DNA of 8,080 bases. Origin: JANNRW01 sp031401815 (GTDB lineage Bacteria; Desulfobacterota; Desulfuromonadia; Geobacterales; DSM-12255). The stretch lies in contig JANNRW010000234.1 in the NCBI GenBank assembly GCA_031401815.1, positions 1-8,080 on the forward strand, read 5' to 3'. The position numbers were made by a program, and so were the translations under genes. The notes beneath the pieces were generated by a model. That model saw nothing but the letters and a program-made list of their open reading frames with translations. It searched no databases and had not been told where the DNA came from. This document shows positions 1 to 5,581 of this stretch, piece after piece. Within the stretch, counting starts at the first letter, position 1. Every line of letters begins with the position of its first letter.

Positions 1-139
1 GAAGTAACGATGCTACAGGTTGTACAGAGCGCCGGGTGAGAATCCTGCCGTGGGTGGGGGAATGCTCTTGAAAATTGGGTGGGGGAATGCTTCTGAAAAA
101 TCAGGTCAAAAAGTGGGGGAATGGTCTTGAAAAATCACA
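1..139. mobile_element. End of an IS21-like insertion sequence
   Basis: The first 139 bases look like one terminus of an insertion sequence whose body lies outside the window. The outer end, read inward on the minus strand, begins TGTGATTTTTCAAGACC, which fits the TG...CA terminal dinucleotides of the IS21 family. It is followed by three spaced copies of a CATTCCCCCAC-containing repeat, which resembles the multiple terminal repeats of IS21 elements. The boundary at 139/140 is exact: bases from 140 upward translate as the protease reading frame, and bases below 140 give a tail unrelated to that family. No transposase coding region can be recognised in the 53 bases inside the repeats. The target duplication cannot be checked because the other end is missing. 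Family assignment rests on end structure only. Confidence 0.6.
54..139. repeat. Three IS terminal repeats
   Basis: Three imperfect direct repeats of about 25 bp start at 54, 79 and 113. Each has the form GTGGGGGAATG followed by STCTTGAAAAAT-like sequence. Such subterminal repeats are the transposase-binding sites in IS21-type elements (family knowledge). The outermost copy ends in the CA dinucleotide at 138-139. Confidence 0.65.
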
Positions 140-622
140 GCCGGGGGAGATTGGCGCACTGGTGAAGATCTTTGTTTCACCGTTTTTCCGGCTCAGAGTT
201 GAAATTAGGCCAGCACTCACAGACAAACCGAAGCCAAGCGGATTGCCCACTGCATACACTGACTCGCCTTTCTGTAGATCGTCACTGGCTCGAAAGGTGG
301 CTGCTGGTGCCGAAAGCTCGGGTACGTGCAACAGGCAGATATCACGTTTGAGGTCACCGGCTACCAATTTTGCCGATAGCTTTTTCTCTCCTGCTAGGAT
401 CTGGATGCTGTTTGCTTCGTTAACCACATGGCAATTAGTTACAACCCTTGAAGGGCTTATAACTACACCGCTACCAGCACCCTCTGGCTGGTTACGCTCA
501 TCCAGCGTGGTAATGGTCACAATCGAGCTCCTCACGGTTGCGAAAACCTCGTCTGCTTCACCAGCATAAGTGCAACTTACACTGCAAAGGATTACGAAGG
601 AGGAGAGCAGTAATATTTTCAT
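101..622 (-). CDS. Trypsin-like serine protease truncated by the IS
   Basis: This is an S1C/DegP-type trypsin-fold protein, probably exported: residues 1-20 form a Sec signal peptide with likely cleavage after TYA. Catalytic His65 lies in TNCHVV and Asp94 in KRDICLL, and the GNPLG loop is at 126-130. The native sequence stops at APISPG (residue 161), exactly where the family continues into the GSSGG-type motif with the nucleophilic serine. The last 12 residues (CDFSRPFPHFLT) are encoded by the IS terminus, which also supplies the stop codon. The enzyme should therefore be catalytically dead and its C-terminal barrel incomplete. The start overlaps the upstream stop codon as ATGA, with GGAGA six bases ahead, so translation is probably coupled to the TPR gene. 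The family call is firm; its substrate is unknown. Confidence 0.85.
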   Translation of the reverse strand: MKILLLSSFVILCSVSCTYAGEADEVFATVRSSIVTITTLDERNQPEGAGSGVVISPSRVVTNCHVVNEANSIQILAGEKKLSAKLVAGDLKRDICLLHVPELSAPAATFRASDDLQKGESVYAVGNPLGFGLSVSAGLISTLSRKNGETKIFTSAPISPGCDFSRPFPHFLT

Positions 623-2568
623 GGCATATCTCCAAATGGCAATAACAGGCGTTTGTAGGCAATATCACTCCAAGTTCTGTCCAACATCTTGAGTTTTTGA
701 TATGCGCGCTTAACTTCGTCCCTCCGGCCAACTCGGTGATAAACCTCCATTAGGGCAGTCCAGACCTTTGGCTGATTAGGACTAAGGCTCAATGACTTTT
801 CAAGATATAATGTAGCCTTCTCATCTTGAGCCAGGAATGCGTTGACAAATCCGAGTTGACGCCAAGGGAAGGGATCTTTGGGATCCTCTTCCTTCAACTG
901 CTCGAAAAATGCAAGTGCTTCGTCGAAGTTTCTTGCATCCTTGAGTGCAATTGCCAATTCGGCTCGGTACGAAGGCTTCTTCGGGTCGAGCTTCACTGCC
1001 TCGCGAAAGGCGGCTATGGCCTCGGGAAACAGCTTAAGTTCGTAGTAAATGTCCCCCAACCATTTCCACCCTAGAGCAGGTACAGCCGGATTACGTGCAA
1101 GGCCGGCCTTGAAAGACTCCGTTGCTTCCTTGTGCCGCTTGAGAAGATGAAGTGAGCGCCCTCGCAATAACATGGCATCTGCATTGGCAGGGGCAATTTC
1201 CAGGATCTTCTCAGTGCAGTTGAGCGCACGTTCTGCTCTGTCGGAAATTATGTAATCATCTGCAAGTCGCATCCAGGCATCAATGTTGTCAGGGTAGAAT
1301 CGCACGATATTTCGCTGTGAAATAATTGCCAAATTCCAGTCATTACTTCTTCGCGCCAGTTGGGCGAGAGCTGAATTGGCATTAATATTCCACGGCTCAA
1401 GCTGAATTGCTCGCTCAAATGAAGCCTTGGCTTCATCAATATGCCCCAGAGCCAACTCAAAATAGGCAATGAATACCCATGTGCCACCATCTTCCTTACG
1501 ATACTCCAGAAGGGAGCGAGCCATATCTAGAGCCTCTTGACCCTTCTCCAGTCCCAACAAAGCTGATGCCAAGAGACCCTTGCCGCGTTGATTGTTCGGA
1601 TCGCGCTTCAATACCTGGCGACATGCCTTTTCCACATCCGGCCATTTTTTCAGTTTTACCTGAGCAAACGCTAATAACAACCATGCTTCAACGCTGTCCG
1701 GCAGCGATTCAGTCCACTTGCCAGCCAATGCAGCCAGTTCTGTCCAGTTCTCTTCACGCTGTAACGTGTGGGTCTTGTCTCGCCAGGCCGTAGCAGCATC
1801 GACTATTGCGATTCGCTGGTCAATGTTGTTCAGCCATCTGGCAGGGAATGCAAAATTCACATTCTGACCGTCCCTCTGCTGGTAGTTTATCAGGCCGATC
1901 AGGATACCATTATTGTCAAATAGACCACCACCTTCCGAGCCTGGTGCAATAGGGGCAGTGAATTGAATCAGTATTTCACCGTTAATTTGCCTGACTCCAG
2001 AAACAACTCCTTCGCTGATACTGATGCCCAAGCCTAAGGCATTACTTATGGCATAAACCTTGGCACCGACCTGGGGGTCGAGATCACTTGTTTTGATCTG
2101 TGATGAGGATGAATATTCAGAAATTCGGAGAGTACAAAGGTTCCTGGAAAAGTCCTTAAAAATCGGTTTAGCTGAGTAGGAGTTGTCACCAATGCGTAAC
2201 TTCAATGTTGTATCCCCGTTCAATAAATCGCACTGGGTTACCGCCTGATCACTGTCAAGCAGAATCGCACTATGGGCACTTATTAATCCTCCTTTCTTGT
2301 CAAACACCTCTAATGCAAGTACACTCCGTTCAGATGTACTGAATATTTCTTGAGGTGTAAGCGCATATGATGAACCTGAGGTAATTATTGCAGAAGCAAT
2401 TACCATCAAGGAAAAACCAATAATCTTTGCAAAAGCAGGATGACGCCAACTCGGAATGACCTCACCAGACCTTATGCAAAAAATACCGATTCGAACAAGT
2501 GATTTCGATTCAGTAAACAATTTTGTAATGATTTTAGAATTCATCCATCTGAACACTTGACCCTCCAC
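619..2568 (-). CDS. Trypsin-fold pseudoprotease fused to TPR array
   Basis: A 649-residue protein, probably periplasmic or membrane-tethered. A hydrophobic segment at about 47-69 ending in SSYA looks like a signal peptide or anchor after a long N-terminal lead. Residues 75-250 form a trypsin-like domain clearly paralogous to the downstream protease. All three catalytic positions are changed: His becomes Asp114 (TQCDLL), Asp becomes Asn143 (SRNLC), and Ser becomes Glu212 (PGSEGGGLF). The glycine-rich loop is kept, so the fold is probably intact but inactive, perhaps binding a ligand. From about 275 to 640 there are roughly nine to ten TPR units, with A/G/Y/P spacing such as the unit ending LDP at 528, which suggests a protein-binding scaffold. 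The ORF opens with GTG at 2568, but the only good RBS favours GTG at 2556. It is the first gene of a two-gene operon. Confidence 0.85.
   Translation of the reverse strand: MEGQVFRWMNSKIITKLFTESKSLVRIGIFCIRSGEVIPSWRHPAFAKIIGFSLMVIASAIITSGSSYALTPQEIFSTSERSVLALEVFDKKGGLISAHSAILLDSDQAVTQCDLLNGDTTLKLRIGDNSYSAKPIFKDFSRNLCTLRISEYSSSSQIKTSDLDPQVGAKVYAISNALGLGISISEGVVSGVRQINGEILIQFTAPIAPGSEGGGLFDNNGILIGLINYQQRDGQNVNFAFPARWLNNIDQRIAIVDAATAWRDKTHTLQREENWTELAALAGKWTESLPDSVEAWLLLAFAQVKLKKWPDVEKACRQVLKRDPNNQRGKGLLASALLGLEKGQEALDMARSLLEYRKEDGGTWVFIAYFELALGHIDEAKASFERAIQLEPWNINANSALAQLARRSNDWNLAIISQRNIVRFYPDNIDAWMRLADDYIISDRAERALNCTEKILEIAPANADAMLLRGRSLHLLKRHKEATESFKAGLARNPAVPALGWKWLGDIYYELKLFPEAIAAFREAVKLDPKKPSYRAELAIALKDARNFDEALAFFEQLKEEDPKDPFPWRQLGFVNAFLAQDEKATLYLEKSLSLSPNQPKVWTALMEVYHRVGRRDEVKRAYQKLKMLDRTWSDIAYKRLLLPFGDMP
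629..633 (-). promoter_or_regulatory. RBS of the truncated protease
   Basis: GGAGA is followed by six bases (TATGCC) and then the ATG at 622. The site lies inside the last codons of the upstream TPR gene, which supports coupled translation through the ATGA overlap. Confidence 0.6.
2561..2566 (-). promoter_or_regulatory. RBS that argues for a later start
   Basis: GGAGGG lies inside the first three codons of the longest frame and is four bases from an in-frame GTG at 2556-2554; an in-frame ATG is at 2544-2542. No Shine-Dalgarno-like sequence precedes the GTG at 2568. The real protein probably begins at 2556 (or 2544), four (or eight) residues shorter. Confidence 0.5.
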
Positions 2569-2757
2569 ATTTTCGGCATACTTACTTTGTTAATCAACAT
2601 CAATAAGCCTATTAGAACTTGTTCGGTCACATTCATCTATCAGCTTTCTTTCCGAAAGGAAGAAATAATGACCTCATATGTGTACATTACAAAAGGCTAT
2701 ATTCTCTATAGTGTCATTTAAGTCCGATCAGGTTCAGTGCTTAATTCAAGATACCCA
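2569..2757. other. Intergenic leader upstream of the TPR gene
   Basis: AT-rich stretch between the TPR gene and the repeat module. I see no gene here. It holds a small hairpin at 2645-2665 (TTTC/TTCC pairing with GGAA/GAAA around a GAAA loop, one bulge) without a U-run on either strand. A weak minus-strand promoter-like pair, TTGATG with TATGCC 17 bases on, lies just before the TPR gene. The terminator at 2778 would isolate this operon from upstream transcription, so a promoter of its own is expected here. Confidence 0.35.
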
Positions 2758-2777
2758 AGGTTCATATCCCCTGAATC

Positions 2778-2816
2778 AAAAAAGCCGCTCTCCGGCAAAT
2801 TTCGGTGTAGCGGCTT
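2778..2816 (-). terminator. Two-tier rho-independent terminator of ncRNA A
   Basis: The outer stem pairs 2782-2789 with 2809-2816 (AAGCCGCT/AGCGGCTT). An inner stem CCGG/YCGG closes a CAAATT loop. On the minus strand the hairpin runs into six U residues (A6 at 2778-2783). It could also work weakly on the plus strand, where TTCTTATTCT follows. Copy B has a different outer stem but the same inner stem and loop. Confidence 0.8.
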
Positions 2817-2876
2817 CTTATTCTATTGTATTGTGCTCACCCTGTTTTCATAATCAAACCGATAACATAAAGTACG
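2778..2876 (-). ncRNA. Predicted small RNA, copy A
   Basis: This is a ~100-nt transcription unit bounded by the promoter at 2882-2908 and the terminator at 2778-2816. The 5' half (GTGAGC, then TTATGTTATCGG, then GATTATGAAAACAGG) is nearly identical to copy B at 5360-5460. A short frame starting at the shared ATG is not conserved: here it is MKTG and stop, in copy B it runs 25 codons. A non-coding product is therefore more likely than a peptide. The terminator stems covary between copies. No family is recognised. It lies downstream of yggU and upstream of the TPR/protease operon; a trans-acting RNA or a leader are both possible. Confidence 0.6.
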
Positions 2877-2881
2877 CTCAC

Positions 2882-2908
2882 AGTATAGCTGACAAAAATA
2901 TCTGTCAA
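2882..2908 (-). promoter_or_regulatory. Promoter of ncRNA A
   Basis: On the minus strand TTGACA (2908-2903) is followed after 15 bases by TATACT (2887-2882). The spacer is short for sigma70, but it is the same length in copy B even though its sequence differs, which supports real use. The predicted start is near 2875. Confidence 0.6.
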
Positions 2909-2958
2909 CTTTTATTAGAGCCAGTAAACCGAAAAGAGGGGATCAGAGCTCATGAGGC

Positions 2959-2987
2959 AATAATGAAGGATGAATTATGAATTATTC
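2959..2987. repeat. Heptamer tandem repeat tract 1
   Basis: About four units of a degenerate 7-base repeat (AATGAAGG, ATGAATT, ATGAATT type). The same repeat occurs at 5201-5225, 5543-5573 and, inverted, at 5238-5267. It resembles short tandemly repeated repetitive sequences scattered in intergenic DNA. Confidence 0.6.
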
Positions 2988-2999
2988 AAACCACATGCA

Positions 3000-3066
3000 A
3001 CGCCAGCCTCACTACACGCACCTTCGCATCCCGGTGCATATGCTGAAAGGGCAGGGCGTTGACAAG
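3000..3066 (-). pseudogene. Degenerate HEPN-like N-terminal scrap A
   Basis: The minus-strand frame reads VNALPFQHMHRDAKV and ends soon afterwards. It aligns in position and DNA sequence (CTTTCAGCA, GCACCGGG, CAACGCCCTG) with the frame VNALTFQQQHRVEES of copy B. Only about 20 codons remain recognisable and there is no start of its own. The frame is the same as that of yggU and follows its stop. It is non-functional as a protein and is listed because it defines the edge of the duplicated module. Confidence 0.4.
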
Positions 3067-3099
3067 CGTCTTTCGTTGTGAGGCTGCTTCATGTATGAT

Positions 3100-3414
3100 T
3101 CAAGCCGTCAAGGTTGTAATAAGGTCATCCGCACTCTTCAGATCGACTCCTGAGATAAAAAGCTTCTTGTGGCGTGATTTTTGACCGGAGATGATAGATA
3201 TGGAAGATTTTGGTATTCTGAAGGTTTTGGCGAAAAATTCGATGCAGAGTTCATTTGCGGCGTCATCAACAGGGGGTGAGGTGACTCGGACTTTCAATTC
3301 ATTACCGTGAATGCCGCAGATTCCGGTTCTGGATGCTCGGGGCTGGAGATGAAGCCTGATGGCCACTCCGGAAGCAGTCCCGGTTATGAGCCCCTCCGGA
3401 AGAGTTGTGCTCAT
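3100..3414 (-). CDS. yggU: DUF167/YggU family protein
   Basis: A small 104-residue protein of the DUF167 (YggU/UPF0235) family, close to the usual length of about 95-105. Family hallmarks are LQPRASRTGICGIHGNELKV at 23-42, RVTSPPVDDAANELC at 43-57 and the SGQKSRHKKLFI segment near 80-91. The biochemical role of the family is not established; the fold is a small alpha/beta domain. The ATG overlaps the divIVA stop as ATGA, so the two are translated as a unit. No ribosome-independent start is needed. The stop codon is followed within about 40 bases by the duplicated HEPN-scrap/small-RNA module, which probably marks the edge of the conserved cluster. Nothing in the coding sequence looks broken. 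Confidence 0.9.
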   Translation of the reverse strand: MSTTLPEGLITGTASGVAIRLHLQPRASRTGICGIHGNELKVRVTSPPVDDAANELCIEFFAKTFRIPKSSISIISGQKSRHKKLFISGVDLKSADDLITTLTA

Positions 3415-3857
3415 TCACTGATTGAGAGCATTTTCAGATGGGTTTCAATGAGCGACTTGAGCCCCATTTCGAACTGGATCTTCTGTAAGCGGATTTCCTG
3501 TATCTGATTACCTAACTGGGCAAGCCTGTTTTCAGCATCGGCAAGTATCCTCTCAGCTTTTAATTCTGCCTCTGATACAAGAAGATTAGCCTCTTTCTGG
3601 GAATTGCTTTTCATCTCTTCGGTGATTCTCTGGGCAGCCAGCATGGTTTCACGCAGGTTCGACTCACGCTGACTCAACTCTTCAACCTGGAGAGCAGCTT
3701 TGCGGGAGTACTCTTTGAGTTCAGTATTCTCCCTCACAAGAGACTCGACCTCTTGTGAGACCATCTGAAGAAAGGAATCGACATCATTTGGATCAAGTCC
3801 GCCTAACATCTTCCCTTTAAACTGCTGCTGCTGAATATCGAGAGGGGTAATTCTCAC
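3411..3857 (-). CDS. divIVA: DivIVA domain protein
   Basis: This 148-residue protein begins MRITPLDIQQQQFKGKMLGG and continues LDPNDVDSFLQMV. This is the standard N-terminal DivIVA segment with its membrane-curvature-binding amphipathic region. Residues of about 28-130 are a long coiled coil rich in E, K, Q and L that would drive oligomerisation. DivIVA proteins mark poles or division sites, but the role in Gram-negative lineages is poorly defined. It starts at GTG 3857, sharing its first G with the TAG of the yggT fragment; GGGAGG at 3864-3869 is six bases upstream. Its stop overlaps the yggU start by ATGA. The usual cluster promoter would lie beyond yggT, which is truncated here, so expression now probably depends on the DUF1016 transcript or on a new promoter. 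Confidence 0.9.
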   Translation of the reverse strand: MRITPLDIQQQQFKGKMLGGLDPNDVDSFLQMVSQEVESLVRENTELKEYSRKAALQVEELSQRESNLRETMLAAQRITEEMKSNSQKEANLLVSEAELKAERILADAENRLAQLGNQIQEIRLQKIQFEMGLKSLIETHLKMLSISE

Positions 3858-3985
3858 TAGAAACCTCCCATTTTAAGACGAGTGCCTAAATCAGCAACTG
3901 ATCTGATTATGAAGCTCTGCATAAAGAAGATCGCTAACATGACAGCCATGGGCGAGAGATCAATACCTCCCATGGAAAACAGCCG
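3857..3985 (-). pseudogene. yggT: yggT C-terminal fragment
   Basis: The minus-strand frame reads SMGGIDLSPMAVMLAI, then FFMQSFIIRSVADLGTRLKM and GGF before TAG at 3859-3857. This matches the second half of YggT, a small membrane protein usually of about 90-100 residues, where a GGIDxSP motif precedes the last transmembrane helix. The N-terminal transmembrane half is absent: upstream of the Met codon at 3973 the frame gives LSHVKGKPRLF, unlike the family, and meets a stop at 4021. An ATG (3973) could allow a short peptide, but no RBS is seen. The break coincides with the DUF1016 end of the accessory island, so an insertion or recombination probably removed the 5' half. The order yggT-divIVA-yggU matches many bacterial genomes. 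Confidence 0.75.
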
Positions 3986-4035
3986 GGGTTTGCCCTTGAC
4001 ATGAGACAAATTCACTCGTTAAAACGCCTTACAAC

Positions 4036-5118
4036 CTACGCTCCATACATCTCCATCCTCTCCCTAACCACCAACTCACGCTCCCGCTCTATCTCGTCGC
4101 GCAACTCCTCCTCACTTGGCAGATAGAGCCGGTACCTGGAAGCAAAGAGCTGTCTGCTTTCGCTGAGCACCGAATACTTCACTACCGTGTGATCTTTCTC
4201 TGTACAGAGGATAATGCCGACGGTTGGATTGTCCCCTTCTCCCTTGATCCGGTCTTCGTACAATCTGACATACATATCCATCTGGCCAATGTCCTGATGG
4301 GTCAGCTCTCCCGCTTTCAGATCGATGAGAACGAAACACTTCAGGATGTAGTTGTAAAAAACCAGATCAACATAAAAGTCCTTAGTCTCCGTGCTGATCC
4401 GCTGCTGCCGGGCGACAAAAGCGAAGCCTTTCCCCAGCTCCAACATGAACGCCTGTAGTTTGCCGATGATGGCAGTTTCCAGTTCTGCTTCCCGAAAGTC
4501 GGGTCTGTCCTGCATACCGAGAAATTCCAGCACATACGGATCCTTGATAAAATCCTCCGGTGCCGGAGCAAGCTGGCCTGTCTTCTCCAGCATTTCATCG
4601 ATCACTGGCGCTTTCTCGCGGCTCATTAATAGACGATCGTAATAGAGGGAATTTATTTGGCGTTCCAAGGCGCGGGTACTCCAGTTCTGGTCAGCAGCTT
4701 CTTTCATGTACCATTCGCGGGCTTCCAACTTCTCCACGCGCATAAGGGCACGATAGTGGGTCCATCGCAATTCTCTCCGCAGTGCGGAGAGAATTGGAAA
4801 CGTCAGGAAGAACTGCCTGATATTCCAGAGTGTCTGTTCGGAAAAGCCTCTGCCAAACTCACCTGACAAACGGACAGAGAGATTACAGATAAGAAGTGCT
4901 CCGTATTCCGCACGTTCATTCCCGTGCTGTTCTTCCTTCACGATCAACTGACCGATGTTCCAGTAGGCCTCCACCATGATAAAGTTGACAGCTCTATAAC
5001 TGTTGGCGCGGGCGTTACGAAGGACTTCCGCAACTGCCTGGTAAAAATCAGCAGGCATAACGCTGTTAGCTGACCGTGCAGTTTCAACCGCTATCTCTTT
5101 ACTCTTTTTATTTGCCAT
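4036..5118 (-). CDS. DUF1016 (YhcG-type) PD-(D/E)XK nuclease
   Basis: A 360-residue protein of normal length for the DUF1016/YhcG family. Residues 22-160 form the helical N-terminal domain, including YWNIGQLIVKEEQ at 52-64 and the WTHYRALMRVE segment at 119-129. Residues 190-335 form the nuclease domain. Likely active-site residues are Asp251 in DFYVDLVFY and the D-x-K pair Asp266/Lys268 in VLIDLKAG, followed by THQDIGQMDMYV at 273-284. All look intact, so a metal-dependent DNA nuclease is expected. The family often sits in defence and restriction-modification neighbourhoods, but its target is not firmly known. The ATG at 5118 has GGGGAG four bases upstream. It overlaps an upstream reading frame by 11 bases, suggesting it was coupled to a gene now mostly lost. 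Confidence 0.9.
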   Translation of the reverse strand: MANKKSKEIAVETARSANSVMPADFYQAVAEVLRNARANSYRAVNFIMVEAYWNIGQLIVKEEQHGNERAEYGALLICNLSVRLSGEFGRGFSEQTLWNIRQFFLTFPILSALRRELRWTHYRALMRVEKLEAREWYMKEAADQNWSTRALERQINSLYYDRLLMSREKAPVIDEMLEKTGQLAPAPEDFIKDPYVLEFLGMQDRPDFREAELETAIIGKLQAFMLELGKGFAFVARQQRISTETKDFYVDLVFYNYILKCFVLIDLKAGELTHQDIGQMDMYVRLYEDRIKGEGDNPTVGIILCTEKDHTVVKYSVLSESRQLFASRYRLYLPSEEELRDEIERERELVVRERMEMYGA

Positions 5119-5189
5119 GAAACTCCCCTTGCACTAGCTTGTTGCGCGGCAGCGCCAGCTTGAAATCAAGGATACCGTCCGCCACCAAA
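5108..5189 (-). pseudogene. C-terminal scrap of an unidentified gene
   Basis: The minus-strand frame ends LVADGILDFKLALPRNKLVQ then GEFHGK and stop at 5110-5108, overlapping the DUF1016 start by 11 bases. It reads like a genuine protein C-terminus, and the RBS of DUF1016 lies within it. Upstream the frame stays open but runs into the heptamer repeat tracts at 5201-5267, where it is no longer protein-like. Only about 27 codons therefore survive. I do not recognise the family. The overlap suggests the lost gene was the operon partner of the DUF1016 nuclease, plausibly a restriction-modification or defence component. Confidence 0.45.
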
Positions 5190-5200
5190 AGGCAATTATT

Positions 5201-5225
5201 AATTATGAAAGATGAATTATGAAAA
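5201..5225. repeat. Heptamer tandem repeat tract 2
   Basis: AATTATG, AAAGATG, AATTATG, AAAA: three or four units of the same 7-base repeat as at 2959 and 5543. It is inserted in the remnant frame upstream of DUF1016. Confidence 0.6.
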
Positions 5226-5237
5226 AAGGCCATGTCC

Positions 5238-5267
5238 TCATACTTCATAATTCATACCTCATACCTT
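5238..5267. repeat. Heptamer tandem repeat tract 3 (inverted)
   Basis: TCATACT, TCATAAT, TCATACC, TCATACC: four units of the heptamer in the opposite orientation to tract 2, twelve bases away. The pair could fold into a long imperfect hairpin. Confidence 0.6.
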
Positions 5268-5359
5268 ATCGAAACGCCAAAATCCTTGATGATGTCCCCA
5301 CTGGAAGTGTCCAGAAATCGTGGGAAAGTATTTAGTGGAAGGGTCATATTGCCTTAATC

Positions 5360-5403
5360 AAAAAAGAGCCGATCCCCGGCAAATTCCGGTGAAACGGCTC
5401 TTT
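5360..5403 (-). terminator. Two-tier rho-independent terminator of ncRNA B
   Basis: The outer stem of nine pairs joins 5363-5371 and 5395-5403 (AAAGAGCCG/CGGCTCTTT). The inner stem CCGG/CCGG (5376-5379, 5386-5389) closes a CAAATT loop. On the minus strand the U-run is encoded by A6 at 5360-5365. On the plus strand AATATTTTATTTT follows, so it may act in both directions. Confidence 0.85.
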
Positions 5404-5460
5404 AATATTTTATTTTGTGCCCAGCCTGTTTTCATAATCATCCCGATAACATAAAAGTTT
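5360..5460 (-). ncRNA. Predicted small RNA, copy B
   Basis: A ~100-nt unit between the promoter at 5467-5493 and the terminator at 5360-5403, homologous to ncRNA A. The shared 5' segment contains TTATGTTATCGG and GATTATGAAAACAGG, followed by an AT-rich linker of differing sequence and the terminator hairpin. The ATG in the shared segment opens a 25-codon frame (MKTGWAQNK...) that runs through the terminator. Copy A stops after four codons, so coding is unlikely. The outer terminator stem differs from copy A but keeps pairing. It lies about 240 bases upstream of the DUF1016 start and is separated from it by its own terminator. Confidence 0.65.
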
Positions 5461-5466
5461 GCTCAC

Positions 5467-5493
5467 AGTATAGCGGATACAGAATGGAGTCAA
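5467..5493 (-). promoter_or_regulatory. Promoter of ncRNA B
   Basis: On the minus strand TTGACT (5493-5488), 15 bases, then TATACT (5472-5467) followed by GTGAGC. The hexamers, spacing and downstream GTGAGC are the same as in copy A, while the spacer sequence has diverged. The predicted start is near 5460. Confidence 0.6.
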
Positions 5494-5542
5494 CAATTAT
5501 TAGAACCGGTAAACTGGATCGAGGGGGTCAGCGCTTTTAGGA

Positions 5543-5573
5543 CAATTATGAAGGATGAAGTATGAATTATGAA
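5543..5573. repeat. Heptamer tandem repeat tract 4
   Basis: AATTATG, AAGGATG, AAGTATG, AATTATG, AAA: four units of the degenerate 7-base repeat, placed as in module copy A between the HEPN-like fragment and the RNA promoter. Confidence 0.65.
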
Positions 5574-5581
5574 ACTACCTG

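Larger units (their letters stand above)
2758..3066 (-). repeat. Dispersed module copy A
   Basis: This stretch aligns along its whole length with 5341-5650 in the same orientation. In transcription order both hold a fragment related to the HEPN-like reading frame, a heptamer repeat tract, a conserved block GTTTACYGGYTCTAATAA, a promoter, a ~100-nt transcribed segment and a two-tier terminator. By eye about four in five bases match in the promoter-to-terminator part, with mismatches concentrated in the -35/-10 spacer. No terminal inverted repeats were seen, so this looks like a duplicated gene region and not a classical MITE. Confidence 0.75.

Noticed and set aside
75..569. Plus-strand open frame of 164 codons
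   Set aside because: It lies opposite the protease gene, which has a signal peptide, catalytic motifs and an RBS; the plus frame has no recognisable domain and starts in the IS repeats.
3996..4024. Plus-strand TTGACA with TTAAAA after 17 bases
   Set aside because: The -10 matches only half of the consensus and the transcript would be antisense to DUF1016, with no terminator nearby.
5361..5438. 25-codon minus-strand frame MKTGWAQNKILKS... inside ncRNA B
   Set aside because: The homologous copy A stops after MKTG, and the frame runs through the terminator hairpin, so it is unlikely to be a conserved peptide.
5191..5573. CRISPR-like array
   Set aside because: The repeats are contiguous degenerate heptamers without unique spacers of constant length.
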